A stretch of DNA of 64,000 bases, taken from the NCBI RefSeq assembly GCF_003226895.2, contig NZ_PNJG02000003.1:178186-242185 (forward strand), in the 5' to 3' direction. This document shows, one piece after another, positions 17,277 to 27,744 of this stretch. Source of the stretch: Kocuria tytonis. Lineage in GTDB: Bacteria > Actinomycetota > Actinomycetes > Actinomycetales > Micrococcaceae. The notes beneath the pieces are model-generated. The model was not told where the DNA came from and did no database searches. It saw only the letters and a program-made list of their open reading frames with translations. Numbering within the stretch: the stretch's first letter is position 1; each line of letters starts with the position of its first letter. The position numbers and the translations under genes are program-made.

Positions 17277-17282
17277 ACTGTA
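17277..17282 (-). promoter_or_regulatory. -10 hexamer of the PNP gene, leaderless
   Basis: Minus strand TACAGT, 7-nt spacer, ATG. It lies back to back with the LpdA-like promoter (17324-17329). Confidence 0.55.
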
Positions 17283-17323
17283 GGGGAGCCCGTGAGCCAC
17301 GTCAGCGTGTGGGAGGGCACCGC

Positions 17324-17329
17324 TAAGCT
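17324..17329 (+). promoter_or_regulatory. -10 hexamer of the LpdA-like gene, leaderless
   Basis: TAAGCT, 7-nt spacer TGCACCC, ATG at 17337. There is no Shine-Dalgarno sequence in between. Confidence 0.6.
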
Positions 17330-17336
17330 TGCACCC

Positions 17337-18770
17337 ATGGCAGACATGACTGTGCAGAGGGAATTCGCGGACCAGAAACTCGTGATCATCGGCGGCGGCC
17401 CGGGCGGCTACGAGGCCGCTCTCGTGGCGGCGTCGCTCGGAGCGGACGTCACCGTGGTGGAGGAGCAGGGCATGGGCGGCTCCGCCGTGCTCACGGACGT
17501 GGTGCCGTCCAAGACGCTCATCGCGTCCGCGGACACCATGAACCGCTTCGCGTCCGCGCGGGACCTCGGTGTGCACGTCGGTGACGACCTCGACGCCACC
17601 GAGGAGCTCAACAACCTCCGCGTGGACCTGGACAAGGTCAACGTGCGTCTGCTGCGTCTTGCCGCCACACAGTCACGGGACATCAAGCGCGGTCTGGAGC
17701 GCGTGGGCGTGCGGGTGGTGCAGGGTCGCGGCAAGATCGTGGACCGCCACACCGTGGTGGTGGAGCCCAGCGACGACGAACCCTACGAGCTGAAGGCGGA
17801 CGTGGTGCTCGTGTCCGTGGGTGCCCACCCGCGCGAGCTGGACGCCGCCAAGCCGGACGGCGAGCGGATCTTCAACTGGAAGCAGATCTACCAGCTCACG
17901 GAGATCCCCGAGAAGCTCATCGTGGTGGGCTCCGGCGTGACCGGCGCGGAGTTCGCTTCCGCGTACAACGGGCTGGGCTCGGAGGTCACCCTGATCTCCT
18001 CCCGTGAGCAGGTGCTGCCGGGTTCGGACACGGACGCCGCCCAGGTGCTGGAGAACGTGTTCGAGCGCCGCGGTCTGCGCGTGGTCTCCCGTTCCCGCGC
18101 GGACGCGGTGGAGAACACCGGCGACGGCGTCCGCGTGACCCTCTCGGACGGCCGCAAGATCCGCGGTTCGCACTGCCTGCTGGCCGTGGGCTCCATCCCC
18201 AACACCGCGGACATGGGCCTCGAGGAGGCCGGCGTGGCCCTGAGCCCGAGCGGGCACATCAGGGTGGACACCGTCTCCCGCACCACGGCCCCCGGCATCT
18301 ACGCCGCGGGCGACTGCACCGGGGTGCTGCCGCTGGCCTCCGTGGCCGCCATGCAGGGCCGCATCGCCGTGGCCCACATCCTGGGTGACACCGTCCACCC
18401 GCTGCGCACGGACGAGGTGGCCTCCAACATCTTCACCTCCCCGGAGATCGCGTCCGTGGGCATCAGCCAGCAGGACGTCGAGGCGGATCCCGCCATGTTC
18501 ACGGGGATGACCATGAACCTGGCCACCAACCCGCGCGCCAAGATGATGGCCGTGGACGACGGCTTCGTGAAGATCTTCGCCCGCCGCGGCAGCGGCACCG
18601 TGATGGGCGGTGTGGTGGTGGGCCCGCGCGCCTCCGAGCTGATCTTCCCCATTGCGCTCGCGGTCACCCACCGCCTGGGCGTGGACGACCTCTCCGACAC
18701 CTTCGCGGTCTACCCGTCCCTGTCCGGCACCATTGCCGAGGCCGCGCGCCGCCTGCACGTGCACCGCTGA
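17337..18770 (+). CDS. NAD(P)H-quinone dehydrogenase, LpdA-like flavoprotein
   Basis: 477 aa. FAD-binding IIGGGPGGYEAALVA near the N-terminus, NAD(P)-binding VVGSGVTGAEFASAYNGLG midway, GIYAAGDCTG for FAD, and a C-terminal dimerisation domain ending in the YPSLSGTIAEAARRL helix. In dihydrolipoamide dehydrogenases the FAD-side motif carries a redox pair (CxxxxC); here it reads GGSAVLTDVVPSKT with no Cys. The protein matches the mycobacterial LpdA (Rv3303c) type, which reduces quinones rather than lipoamide. The ATG at 17337 was preferred to 17346 because the -10 hexamer is 7 nt before it. It shares a 67-bp divergent promoter region with the PNP gene. Confidence 0.93.
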   Translation: MADMTVQREFADQKLVIIGGGPGGYEAALVAASLGADVTVVEEQGMGGSAVLTDVVPSKTLIASADTMNRFASARDLGVHVGDDLDATEELNNLRVDLDKVNVRLLRLAATQSRDIKRGLERVGVRVVQGRGKIVDRHTVVVEPSDDEPYELKADVVLVSVGAHPRELDAAKPDGERIFNWKQIYQLTEIPEKLIVVGSGVTGAEFASAYNGLGSEVTLISSREQVLPGSDTDAAQVLENVFERRGLRVVSRSRADAVENTGDGVRVTLSDGRKIRGSHCLLAVGSIPNTADMGLEEAGVALSPSGHIRVDTVSRTTAPGIYAAGDCTGVLPLASVAAMQGRIAVAHILGDTVHPLRTDEVASNIFTSPEIASVGISQQDVEADPAMFTGMTMNLATNPRAKMMAVDDGFVKIFARRGSGTVMGGVVVGPRASELIFPIALAVTHRLGVDDLSDTFAVYPSLSGTIAEAARRLHVHR

Positions 18771-18898
18771 GTCCGCCTGCCCTTCCGGGGCGGTGGCGGC
18801 GGTGACGGGGCGATCCCCGCAGCGCCTCGGCCGCGTCCTCCGGCCCCGCCGGGCCCGGTGCGACGGACCAGCGCACGACGACTGCGACGGACCCGCGT

Positions 18899-18950
18899 AC
18901 GACGACGCCGCGGTGAGCCTCCGTGCGAAGGCTCACCGCGGCGTCGTCGT
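18899..18950. terminator. bidirectional terminator, 21-bp perfect stem
   Basis: ACGACGACGCCGCGGTGAGC and one further base pair perfectly with 18930-18950 around a 10-nt loop, between two convergent genes. The ascending arm contains GTACGACGACG (from 18897), a word repeated in other hairpins of the window. Confidence 0.8.
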
Positions 18951-18964
18951 GCGTTGCGCTGGTG

Positions 18965-20371
18965 TCACGGCACCAGGCCGGTGCCCACGGAGTGCATGTC
19001 CACGTGGCGGGTCTCGGGGGAGAACCACAGGGCCACGAGCGTGATGACGGCCGCGAGGGACAGGTACAGACCTACCGAGCCCACGCCGTAGCTCGCGTTG
19101 AGCTGGACGGCGATGAACGGCGTGATGGCGGCACCCAGGATGGAGGCCACGTTGTACGCGATCCCGGAACCGGTGTAGCGCACATTGGTGGGGAACAGCT
19201 CGGGCAGGATCGCGGACATTGAGCCGAAGGTCAGGCCCATGAGCGTCATGCCCAGCGCGAGGAAGAACAGGATCCGGGGCAGGGAGGCATCCTCACCGGT
19301 GCCCACGCGGGCGGGATCCATGACCAGGCCGAAGGTGAGGCCGAACAGCAGGATCGCGGATGTGATCACCAGTTGCGAGGAGCGGCGCCCGTAGCGGTCC
19401 GCGAGCCAGCCGGAGATCGGGACCGTGGCGGCGAACAGCAGGACGGCGAGCAGCTGCAGCACCAGGAACGTGCGGTACTGGATGCCCAGGCCGCCCGCAG
19501 CGGGCTTGCCGATGCCGTAGGAGAGGATCCAAGCGGTCATCAGGTAGAAGAGCACGTAGGTGGCGAGCATGATGAACGTGCCCTGGATGATCTGCACCCA
19601 CGAGGTCTTGAACACGGCGAGCACCGGGGCCTGGACCTTCTCACCGCGCTGCTCGGCGCGCTTGAACACCGGGGTTTCCTCGAGCTTCACGCGCACCCAC
19701 AGGCCCAGCAACACGATCACCACGGAGGCCAGGAACGGGATGCGCCAGCCCCACACCAGGAACGGGTGCTCGGTGCCCAGCTCGTGCCCGGCGGTGCCGA
19801 ACTGCATGGCCACGGTGAGCAGCAGGAAGAAGCCGTTGGCCAGGATGAAACCGAACGGCGCACCCAGCTGGGGCCACATGGCGGCGCGGGCCCGCTTGCC
19901 CTCCTCGGCGTACTCCGTGGCGAGCAGGGACGCGCCGGACCACTCGCCGCCGAGCCCCACGCCCTGGCAGAAGCGCAGGATGGTGAGGATCAGCGGGGCC
20001 CAGAGACCGATCTGGTAGTAGGTGGGCAGCACGCCGATCAGGAATGTGGCGATGCCCATGGTCAGCAGCGCACCGATCAGCGTGGCCTTGCGCCCGATCC
20101 GGTCACCGTAGTGGCCGAAGATCACCGAGCCGATGGGACGCCCGAAGAATGCCGCGGCGAACGTGGCCATGGAGGCGAGCAGCTTGGCGGTGTCGTCGTG
20201 GCCCGTGAAGAACAGTGCGGGGAAGACCGCCACGGCGGCGGTGGCGTAGACGTAGAAGTCGTAGAACTCGATGGTCGTGCCCACCAGGGACGCGAGGATC
20301 ACGCGGCTCCTGGGAACGCGGGCGGAGTCCGCGGGCGAACCGGGATCCACGGTGGACGCGGGGGTGGACAT
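18965..20371 (-). CDS. MFS transporter, metabolite:H+ symporter (MHS) family
   Basis: 468 aa, twelve predicted helices. MHS/ProP-ShiA features: TTIEFYDFYVY in helix 1, FFGRPIGSVIFGHYGDRIGRK (loop 2-3), LRFCQGVGLGGEWSGA in helix 4 and LADRYGRRSSQ in loop 8-9. Relatives import osmolytes, shikimate or dicarboxylates with protons; the substrate here is unknown. The start at ATG 20371 has AGGTGCTGC upstream; the frame continues to 20434 without support. A perfect palindrome covers the likely -35 region, so expression is probably repressible, perhaps by its substrate. The regulator gene is not adjacent. Confidence 0.93.
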   Translation of the reverse strand: MSTPASTVDPGSPADSARVPRSRVILASLVGTTIEFYDFYVYATAAVAVFPALFFTGHDDTAKLLASMATFAAAFFGRPIGSVIFGHYGDRIGRKATLIGALLTMGIATFLIGVLPTYYQIGLWAPLILTILRFCQGVGLGGEWSGASLLATEYAEEGKRARAAMWPQLGAPFGFILANGFFLLLTVAMQFGTAGHELGTEHPFLVWGWRIPFLASVVIVLLGLWVRVKLEETPVFKRAEQRGEKVQAPVLAVFKTSWVQIIQGTFIMLATYVLFYLMTAWILSYGIGKPAAGGLGIQYRTFLVLQLLAVLLFAATVPISGWLADRYGRRSSQLVITSAILLFGLTFGLVMDPARVGTGEDASLPRILFFLALGMTLMGLTFGSMSAILPELFPTNVRYTGSGIAYNVASILGAAITPFIAVQLNASYGVGSVGLYLSLAAVITLVALWFSPETRHVDMHSVGTGLVP

Positions 20372-20429
20372 GCAGCACCTCACAGGCAGGGACGTCGGAA
20401 GAATGACTCCAAGATAGGGTGCGGCGTAC

Positions 20430-20459
20430 CACATGGTGAATCCAAGTGTTCACCATGTG
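20430..20459 (-). promoter_or_regulatory. perfect operator-like palindrome before the MHS transporter
   Basis: CACATGGTGAA (20430-20440), 8-bp spacer, TTCACCATGTG (20449-20459): an 11-bp perfect dyad. On the minus strand TTCACC lies 18 bp before TATCTT, a reasonable -35/-10 pair, so a bound protein would block RNA polymerase. Confidence 0.6.
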
Positions 20460-20512
20460 AGACAGACCCTTGACGGCCTCCGGCGGCTCCCGGGCAGCTC
20501 TACGGAACGCAT

Positions 20513-20543
20513 GAGGCCCCGGTCCGTGCGGGACCGGGGCCTC
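20513..20543 (-). terminator. terminator of the biotin-carboxylase gene
   Basis: GAGGCCCCGGTCC pairs with GGACCGGGGCCTC around a 5-nt loop, 18 bp past the stop codon. Confidence 0.8.
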
Positions 20544-20560
20544 GTGGGCCGTCACAGTGG

Positions 20561-22372
20561 TCAGGAGGTGATGGTGGCCAGCACCGTTCCGGCGGAGACC
20601 GTGTCCCCCTCGGAGACGTCCAGGCCCTCGAGGGTTCCGGACTTGTGGGCGGTCAGGGGCTGCTCCATCTTCATGGCCTCGAGCACCACGATGAGGTCGC
20701 CCTCGGCCACCTCGTCCCCGTTGGACGCGGCGATCTTCACGATCGTGCCCTGCATGGGGGAGGTGAGGTCGTTCCCGGAGGTGCCGCGCGCCGCTGCTCC
20801 CGCGCGGGCACCGCGCTGCTTGCGGGCCTTGGGCTGGGCCGCCGGGGCCGGGCGCGCGACCCCCGCCAGCTGCGGCATGGTCACCTCCAGGCGCTTGCCG
20901 CCCACCTCCACCACGATGCTCTGGCGCTCGGGCTCGTCCCCGGCGGGCTCCGGAGCGGCGGAGAACGGCTCGATCCGGTTGTCGAACTCCGTCTCGATCC
21001 ACCGGGTGTGCACGGTGAACGGGGTGTCGTCCGGGGTGGCGAACGCGGGGTCCGCCACGACCGCGCGGTGGAACGGCACCACGGTGGGCATGCCCTCGAT
21101 GGTCAGTTCCTGCAGGGCGCGGCGGGAGCGCTCCAGGGCCTGGGTGCGGGTGGCGCCGGTGACGATGAGCTTGGCCAGCATGGAGTCGAAGCTGCCGCCC
21201 ACGGTCTCACCGGCCTCCACGCCCGAGTCCACGCGCACGCCGGGGCCTGAGGGCACGGTGAACGTGGAGAGGGTGCCGGGGGAGGGCATGAAGTTGCGGC
21301 TGGCGTCCTCACCGTTGATGCGGAACTCGAAGCTGTGCCCGCGGATCTCGGGGTCGTCGTAGCCCAGGGCCTCGCCGCGGGCGATCCGGAACTGCTCGCG
21401 CACCAGGTCCAGCCCGGAGACCTCCTCGGACACCGGGTGCTCCACCTGCAGACGGGTGTTGACCTCCAGGAACGAGATGGTGCCGTCCTGGCCCACCAGG
21501 AACTCGCACGTGCCCGCGCCCTGGTAGGCGGCTTCCCGCAGGATGGCTTTGGAGGACTCGTAGAGCCGGCGGTTCTGCTCCTCGGAGAGGAACGGCGCGG
21601 GTGCCTCCTCCACGAGCTTCTGGTTGCGGCGCTGCAGGGAGCAGTCGCGGGTGGAGACCACGACGACGTTGCCGTACTGGTCCGCGAGGCACTGGGTCTC
21701 CACGTGGCGGGGGGCGTCCAGGAAGCGCTCCACGAAGCACTCGCCCCGGCCGAAGGCCGCGGTGGCCTCGCGCACGGCGGACTCGTACAGCTCGGGGATC
21801 GCCTCGCGCTCGCGCACCACCTTGATGCCGCGGCCGCCGCCGCCGAAGGCCGCCTTGATCGCGATGGGCAGGCCGTGCTCGTCCGCGAAGTCCAGGACCT
21901 CCTGGGCGGAGGTGACCGGGTCCGCGGTGCCGGGCACCTGCGGGGCGTTCACCTTCTCCGCGATGTGGCGCGCGGCCACCTTGTCACCGAGCTGGGCGAT
22001 CGCCGCGGGCGGCGGGCCGATCCACGTGAGCCCGGCCTCGATCACGGCCGCGGCGAAGTCCGCGTTCTCGGAGAGGAAGCCGTAGCCGGGGTGGACGGCG
22101 TCGGCACCCGAGCGCCGTGCGGCGTCGAGCACCTTGTCGATCCGCAGGTAGGAGTCCGCCGCGGTGGTCCCGCCCAGGGCGTAGGCCTCGTCCGCCGTGC
22201 GCACGTGCAGGGCGTCCCGGTCCGGGTCCGCGTACACGGCCACGGAGGCGATGCCCTCGTCACGCGCGGCACGGATCACGCGCACCGCGATCTCCCCCCG
22301 GTTCGCCACCAGGACCTTGGTGACGGGGCGGATGGCCGAGGCGGCTTCTGGCTGCCGTGGGGTGGTTGTCAC
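20561..22372 (-). CDS. acyl-CoA carboxylase alpha subunit (biotin carboxylase + BCCP), AccA3-type
   Basis: 603 aa. The biotin-carboxylase half has [20 protein letters not shown], the ATP-grasp loop [27 protein letters not shown] and FRINGED. A linker of Ala/Lys/Arg-rich sequence leads to a C-terminal biotinyl domain with [10 protein letters not shown], biotinylated at K568. It carboxylates its own biotin using ATP and bicarbonate; the beta subunit at 32678-34261 then transfers CO2 to acetyl- or propionyl-CoA. The start is GTG 22372 with CAAGGAG 8 nt upstream and a TAATCT -10 (22403-22408). Its partner genes accD-accE are 9-10 kb away, an unusually wide separation. Confidence 0.96.
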   Translation of the reverse strand: MTTTPRQPEAASAIRPVTKVLVANRGEIAVRVIRAARDEGIASVAVYADPDRDALHVRTADEAYALGGTTAADSYLRIDKVLDAARRSGADAVHPGYGFLSENADFAAAVIEAGLTWIGPPPAAIAQLGDKVAARHIAEKVNAPQVPGTADPVTSAQEVLDFADEHGLPIAIKAAFGGGGRGIKVVREREAIPELYESAVREATAAFGRGECFVERFLDAPRHVETQCLADQYGNVVVVSTRDCSLQRRNQKLVEEAPAPFLSEEQNRRLYESSKAILREAAYQGAGTCEFLVGQDGTISFLEVNTRLQVEHPVSEEVSGLDLVREQFRIARGEALGYDDPEIRGHSFEFRINGEDASRNFMPSPGTLSTFTVPSGPGVRVDSGVEAGETVGGSFDSMLAKLIVTGATRTQALERSRRALQELTIEGMPTVVPFHRAVVADPAFATPDDTPFTVHTRWIETEFDNRIEPFSAAPEPAGDEPERQSIVVEVGGKRLEVTMPQLAGVARPAPAAQPKARKQRGARAGAAARGTSGNDLTSPMQGTIVKIAASNGDEVAEGDLIVVLEAMKMEQPLTAHKSGTLEGLDVSEGDTVSAGTVLATITS

Positions 22373-22402
22373 GTGTGAACTCCTTGTCGACTCTCTGCCG
22401 AA

Positions 22403-22408
22403 AGATTA
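22403..22408 (-). promoter_or_regulatory. -10 hexamer of the alpha-subunit gene
   Basis: Minus strand TAATCT, about 30 bp before the GTG, leaving room for a short leader with its AAGGAG. Confidence 0.45.
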
Positions 22409-22476
22409 GTGCCCCGCGCGGGGGATCGCCTAAGCGCGGGGGTGCGCGGCCGCACCGTCTGTAGGACGTCTACAAA

Positions 22477-23115
22477 TCAGGAGCGGTCGCTCTGTGCCGT
22501 GCCGTCCCACCACGCGGTGGCGGAGACACCCACGGCGCGCAGCAGCTCCCGCAGGGTGGAGAGGCTCAGCCCGATCACCGCGTTGGGGTCCCCGACCACC
22601 TGCTCGACGAACACGGAGCCCCGGCCGTCCAGCGTGAAGGAGCCCGCGACCTGCAGGGGCTCACCCGTGGCGACGTAGTCCCGGATCTCCGCCGCGCTCA
22701 TGTGGGCGAAGCGGACGTCCGCGGAGGCCACCGCGCCCTCACCGAGCGCCGGCTCGCGACGGGTGTCCACGAGCCAGTGGCCCGTGTGCAGCGTTCCGGT
22801 GCGACCGCTCATGGCCGCGATGCGCTGCACGGCCACCTCCGCCTCGTACGGCTTGCCGTAGCTCACGCCGTCCAGCTCGAACACGGAGTCGCAGCCGAGC
22901 ACCAGCCGGTTCTCGGAGCCCGGCAGCTGGGCCACGGCCTCCGCCTTGGCGCGAGCGAGCCGCAGGGCGGTCTCCCGCGGGGACAGCGGCCCCTCGGCGG
23001 CCACCAAGGCGTCCTCGTCCACGTGGGAGACCACGGTGTCGAAGGGGATGCCGGCCTTGCGCAGGAGGCCCGCGCGGGCTGGGGACTGGGACGCGAGAAT
23101 CAGAGGGAGTTCCAC
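22477..23115 (-). CDS. Maf-like nucleoside-triphosphate pyrophosphatase
   Basis: 212 aa. Family marks: LILASQSPARAGLLRKAGIPF at the N-terminus (S/R for phosphate), SPRETALRLARAKAEAV, LGCDSVFELDG, SGRTGTLHTGHWLV and EIRDYVATGEPLQVAGSF. Maf proteins hydrolyse non-canonical or canonical NTPs to NMPs; bacterial forms are linked to septum control and dUTP/UTP/CTP or modified-base clean-up. The GTG at 23115 is 6 nt after a TACAGT hexamer. Maf is a usual neighbour of acc genes in actinobacteria, which fits accBC downstream. Confidence 0.93.
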   Translation of the reverse strand: MELPLILASQSPARAGLLRKAGIPFDTVVSHVDEDALVAAEGPLSPRETALRLARAKAEAVAQLPGSENRLVLGCDSVFELDGVSYGKPYEAEVAVQRIAAMSGRTGTLHTGHWLVDTRREPALGEGAVASADVRFAHMSAAEIRDYVATGEPLQVAGSFTLDGRGSVFVEQVVGDPNAVIGLSLSTLRELLRAVGVSATAWWDGTAQSDRS

Positions 23116-23121
23116 CCCTTC

Positions 23122-23127
23122 ACTGTA
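23122..23127 (-). promoter_or_regulatory. -10 hexamer of the maf gene
   Basis: Minus strand TACAGT, 6-nt spacer GAAGGG, GTG start. Confidence 0.45.
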
Positions 23128-23133
23128 CGGCGC

Positions 23134-23607
23134 TCACCCCTCGGGCGTTCCCGTGGCATCCGGGGCCGGGGACAGGACGCCCAGCGACAGCAGGTGGGCC
23201 ACGGACTCCCGGGTGAGGCGCTCGGCGTCCGGGTTCTCGCCGCACTCATCCACGAGCAGGCGCGATAGGGCACGGGCGGTGAGCGGGGCGCGCTCGCGGC
23301 ACGCGTGCCACAGCATGGGTGCAACGCCGGCCAGCACCACCAGGCGCTCGGGCAGCAGCACCAGCAGCTGCGACGGGTCCTCCGGGTTCTCCAGGGCACT
23401 GTCCCTCCACCTCGGTGCGACCGTGCCGGGCAGCCGCCCCGGTCGCATGCTTTGGAGCGCGCGCGGTCCTTGGCCGACGGCGCCCGCTCGGGTGCCCGGT
23501 GCACGGGCGACTCCATTCGCGTGGCGCCGCCGCAGGCTCAACCACCGCAGCTCCCCCGTGTCCCGGAAGGGGAAACGCATCAGACTTGAGGAGACGTGTA
23601 CGAACAT
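23134..23607 (-). CDS. PqqD-like small protein, possible remnant
   Basis: 157 aa at most. The C-terminal 80 residues resemble the PqqD / peptide-chaperone fold: LLVLLPERLVVLAGVAPMLWHACRE, then a helical LTARALSRLLVDECG and LTRESVAHLLSLGVLS. The N-terminal 65 residues are Arg/Gly-rich and match nothing. No ribosome-binding site precedes the ATG at 23607; another ATG lies at 23580. PqqD-like genes often sit in actinobacterial exopolysaccharide clusters, and this one faces a decayed sugar-transferase gene 53 bp away, so it may be left over from such a cluster. It ends 18 bp before maf. Confidence 0.5.
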   Translation of the reverse strand: MFVHVSSSLMRFPFRDTGELRWLSLRRRHANGVARAPGTRAGAVGQGPRALQSMRPGRLPGTVAPRWRDSALENPEDPSQLLVLLPERLVVLAGVAPMLWHACRERAPLTARALSRLLVDECGENPDAERLTRESVAHLLSLGVLSPAPDATGTPEG

Positions 23608-23660
23608 GCATACGCATTCTTACAGTGGCGCGTGAATTCCGTGGGTTGGGAGGTGGGCGC

Positions 23661-25176
23661 ATGAGCCTGGGCCAGGCAGAAAACCCCGCCGGTTCGCAGA
23701 GTAGCCTCCTGTGCGCCGTGATGGGCCTGGACATCTCTCCCCGCCCGCACTACCCGTGGTGGGTTCCGTACAGACGCCTTGCCCTCCTGCGCGATGTCCT
23801 CGCCGTGGGCACCGCCATGGTCGTGGCCACCCACGCTCCGGCCCCATGGCGCCGCGTCTGTCACGGGGACGGGGTGGTCTGGTTCAGCCCCCCGTCCTTC
23901 GCCACGCTGATCGGCGCGGGCTGAATCCTCGCTCTCGTGGTCCGCAGGGCGTACGCGCACTACCTGCTGGGCATCGGGGGTTATGAGTGCCACCGTGTGG
24001 CGCACGCCATGTTCATGCTGGGCGGTGTGCTGTCCGCGATGACGGTGTTGGTGCGGATGGACGTCGCCCGTGGCTTCCTCTTCACTGCCCTGTCGCCGGG
24101 CGCCGTTCTGCTGCTCGCCGGCCGCCGGGGCATGCGCCACGTGCTCGTGCGCAAGGGTCGTAGCGGTGCCATGATCGAGGACTGACTGTTGATCGGCTCC
24201 CCAGCGGGCGTGACCTGGGCGGCTGAGCGCATCCGCGCAACCCCCATGGGCGGGTACCACGTGAGTGCCGTCGCGTGCGCCGAACCGGGCGCCCCGGGCG
24301 TGCTCACGCTCGCGGACGGCACGGTGCTGTGCAACCTACGCCACTGAGACCGTTTCCCCCAGCTGCTGGAGGAGACCGGGATGCGCACCGTGATCGTGGC
24401 GGACGGCGTCCACGCCGACCATGCGTCGCTGCGCCACCTGTCGGAGCGGGTCGTGGACTGGGACGTCCAGCCCGTGCTCGCGATTCGACCCGCCGACGTG
24501 CCGGGTCCGTGGGCCCGCTGACGCCCGGTGGAGGGGGTGCCCCTGATGACGGTGGGCATCCTGCAGTCAGCAGGCTTCAAGTGCGTGCGCAAATGCGCTT
24601 TCGATATCGTGGTGGCGAGCTTCGGACTCCTGGCCGCTCTTTTCATGCTGTCTGTCGCCGTGCTTGCCATCAGGATCCAGGACGGAGGACCTGTGCGGCA
24701 TCGCCAGGAGCACACGGGAATCGACGGTGTCGTATTCACCCTGTACAAGCTCCGATCCATGCGCGTGGGCGCCCAGGAAAACTGACGGGGTCTGCTCCCT
24801 CGCAACGAGGCCTCCGGGGCGCTGCTCAAGCTGCGCGGGGACTCCCGCGTGACCTCGGTGGGCTAAATGCTGCGGGCGTGATCTGTGGACGAGTTCCCAC
24901 AGCTGGTGAACGTGCTGCGCGGGGACATGGCCGTGGTGGGGTCGCGGCCGCAGCCGCGCGATGATGGGGCGTAGCTGCCCGGTCGGCTGCTCCGCCGACC
25001 CAGCGTCAAGCCCGGGAGCACGAGGACCTCGGCAGGTGGGTGGGCGCTCGTTCACCTCTGGGGAGGAGAGAGACCGGCTGGGGTTGGCCAACATGGAAAA
25101 CTGGTCCCTGGCGGGTGACGCCGTCATCGTGCTCCAGAGCGTGAGCGTGGCCCCCACCCGGCAGAAGAACCGCTGA
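23661..25176 (+). pseudogene. decayed polyprenyl glycosylphosphotransferase
   Basis: A full-length relative (505 codons) of the intact enzyme at 2078-3577. The start GGGAGGTGGGCGC-ATG is intact. One frame then carries the family sequence throughout: VRRAYAHYLLGIGG, VLVRKGRSGAM, IRATPMGGYHV, KCAFDIVVASFGL, FTLYKLRSMRVGA, VDEFPQLVNVLRGDMAVVGSRP. It is broken by in-frame stops at 23922, 24183, 24345, 24519, 24783, 24864, 24879 and 24972. A single one-base insertion near 25020-25030 shifts the rest (MENWSLAGDAVIVLQSVSV) to the next frame, ending at a TGA at 25174-25176. The stop at 23922 replaces an expected Trp (TGG to TGA). The product cannot be made; a capsule-initiating step has been lost. 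Confidence 0.9.
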
Positions 25177-25375
25177 ACCAGGATGAGGCTGCCCGCCAGC
25201 ACAATCGTGTTTTCACGCGGGTGCCGTTCTGTCCGCCCGCCCAGAGGGCGGGGGAGGACGGCCCGGAGGCGGTGACCGCGCCACCGGCACCGAGGCACGA
25301 GGTCTCGCGCCGCAGGGGCCCGCGTCGGGGTGGACTACGTCCGTCCTTGCCGCCAGGGGATGCAGGAGCGGGACA

Positions 25376-25945
25376 TCACCCCGGGGTTGCGCCAGTTCCA
25401 CGTGCCACCGCGCACAATTCGCTGCGCGTCAGGAAGCGTTTGCCCGTGGGGCTCTCCATGGAGAACCCGGAGCCCCGGCCGGGCACCGCGTCGATCACCA
25501 GGCGCGTCCGCCGCCACACCTCGAACTGCTCGGCGGAGATCCAGAACTCCACGGGCCCCAGCGCCGAGGAATCGGACGCGGTCAGCCGGGCCACGCCCAG
25601 CAGCACGTCCGAGCTCCCGGTGCGGAACTCCCCGGCGGGGAAGCACATGGGCGCGGAGCCGTCGCAGCACCCGCCGGACTGGTGGAACATCAAGGGTCCG
25701 TGCGTCCCCCACAGCTCCCGCAGCAGCTCGACGGCGGCCGCCGTGAACCCCACCCGCGACGCGTTCTCCCCGGGCACGGCGGGAGTGGCCTCCAGCGCCA
25801 CTTCGATCCCGCCGCGCCCGACGCCGTCCCGCTCCGCCGCGGAGCCGACGCCGACCGCAGCAGTTCCGATGCCACGCGCATCGGGCCCCGGGGGCGACAT
25901 CGCCGCCGTGTCCGAGGGGCGGTCCTGCGCTGGCTGCTCACCCAT
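25376..25945 (-). CDS. DUF779 protein beside aldehyde dehydrogenase
   Basis: 189 aa. A variable 55-residue N-terminus precedes a DUF779 domain with VELLRELWGTHGPLMFHQSGGCCDGSAPMC, where the paired Cys and following Cys are characteristic, then DVLLGV, FWISAEQFEVWRRTRLVIDAVPGRGSGFSMESPTGKRFL. The function of DUF779 is unknown, but it is regularly found next to acetaldehyde-type dehydrogenases, as here: the gene starts 20 bp after the dehydrogenase stop. The ATG at 25945 has GGTGGGAAGCAC upstream. The CC and C cluster suggests metal or redox chemistry, which is my inference. Confidence 0.85.
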   Translation of the reverse strand: MGEQPAQDRPSDTAAMSPPGPDARGIGTAAVGVGSAAERDGVGRGGIEVALEATPAVPGENASRVGFTAAAVELLRELWGTHGPLMFHQSGGCCDGSAPMCFPAGEFRTGSSDVLLGVARLTASDSSALGPVEFWISAEQFEVWRRTRLVIDAVPGRGSGFSMESPTGKRFLTRSELCAVARGTGATPG

Positions 25946-25965
25946 GTGCTTCCCACCGTTCCGGT

Positions 25966-27489
<1,524 letters not shown>

Positions 27490-27525
27490 GCTGACCATCC
27501 TGTGTTCGTAGGTGACGTGCATCAC

Positions 27526-27531
27526 AGCATA
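27526..27531 (-). promoter_or_regulatory. -10 hexamer of the aldehyde dehydrogenase operon
   Basis: Minus strand TATGCT, about 37 nt before the start codon. Confidence 0.4.
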
Positions 27532-27689
27532 GTGTTCGGAGGGGACACGCACAGCCCCCGCGTGCGCCGGAGGGTGCCCCGGGTGCCCCGGGTGTCCGCG
27601 AAACACTCCGCAGACCGCCGGGCGCCCTCCCGTCCCGTGCAAGCGCACGCGCACGCGCACCGCGCCACGGGCACACCGGCACGCGGCGG

Positions 27690-27716
27690 GGCGGACCGGG
27701 AAGTACCCGGTCCGCC
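27690..27716 (-). terminator. terminator of the dicarboxylate symporter gene
   Basis: GGCGGACCGGG pairs with CCCGGTCCGCC around AAGTA, 28 bp past the stop codon. Confidence 0.75.
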
Positions 27717-27744
27717 CTGGTCGCAGAAGTAGCGGTTCGTGGAA

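Noticed and set aside
23661..25176. Programmed stop-codon readthrough or recoding in the sugar-transferase frame
   Set aside because: Eight stops of all three types, a frameshift and a damaged catalytic motif point to decay, not regulated recoding. No other gene here uses TGA as a sense codon.
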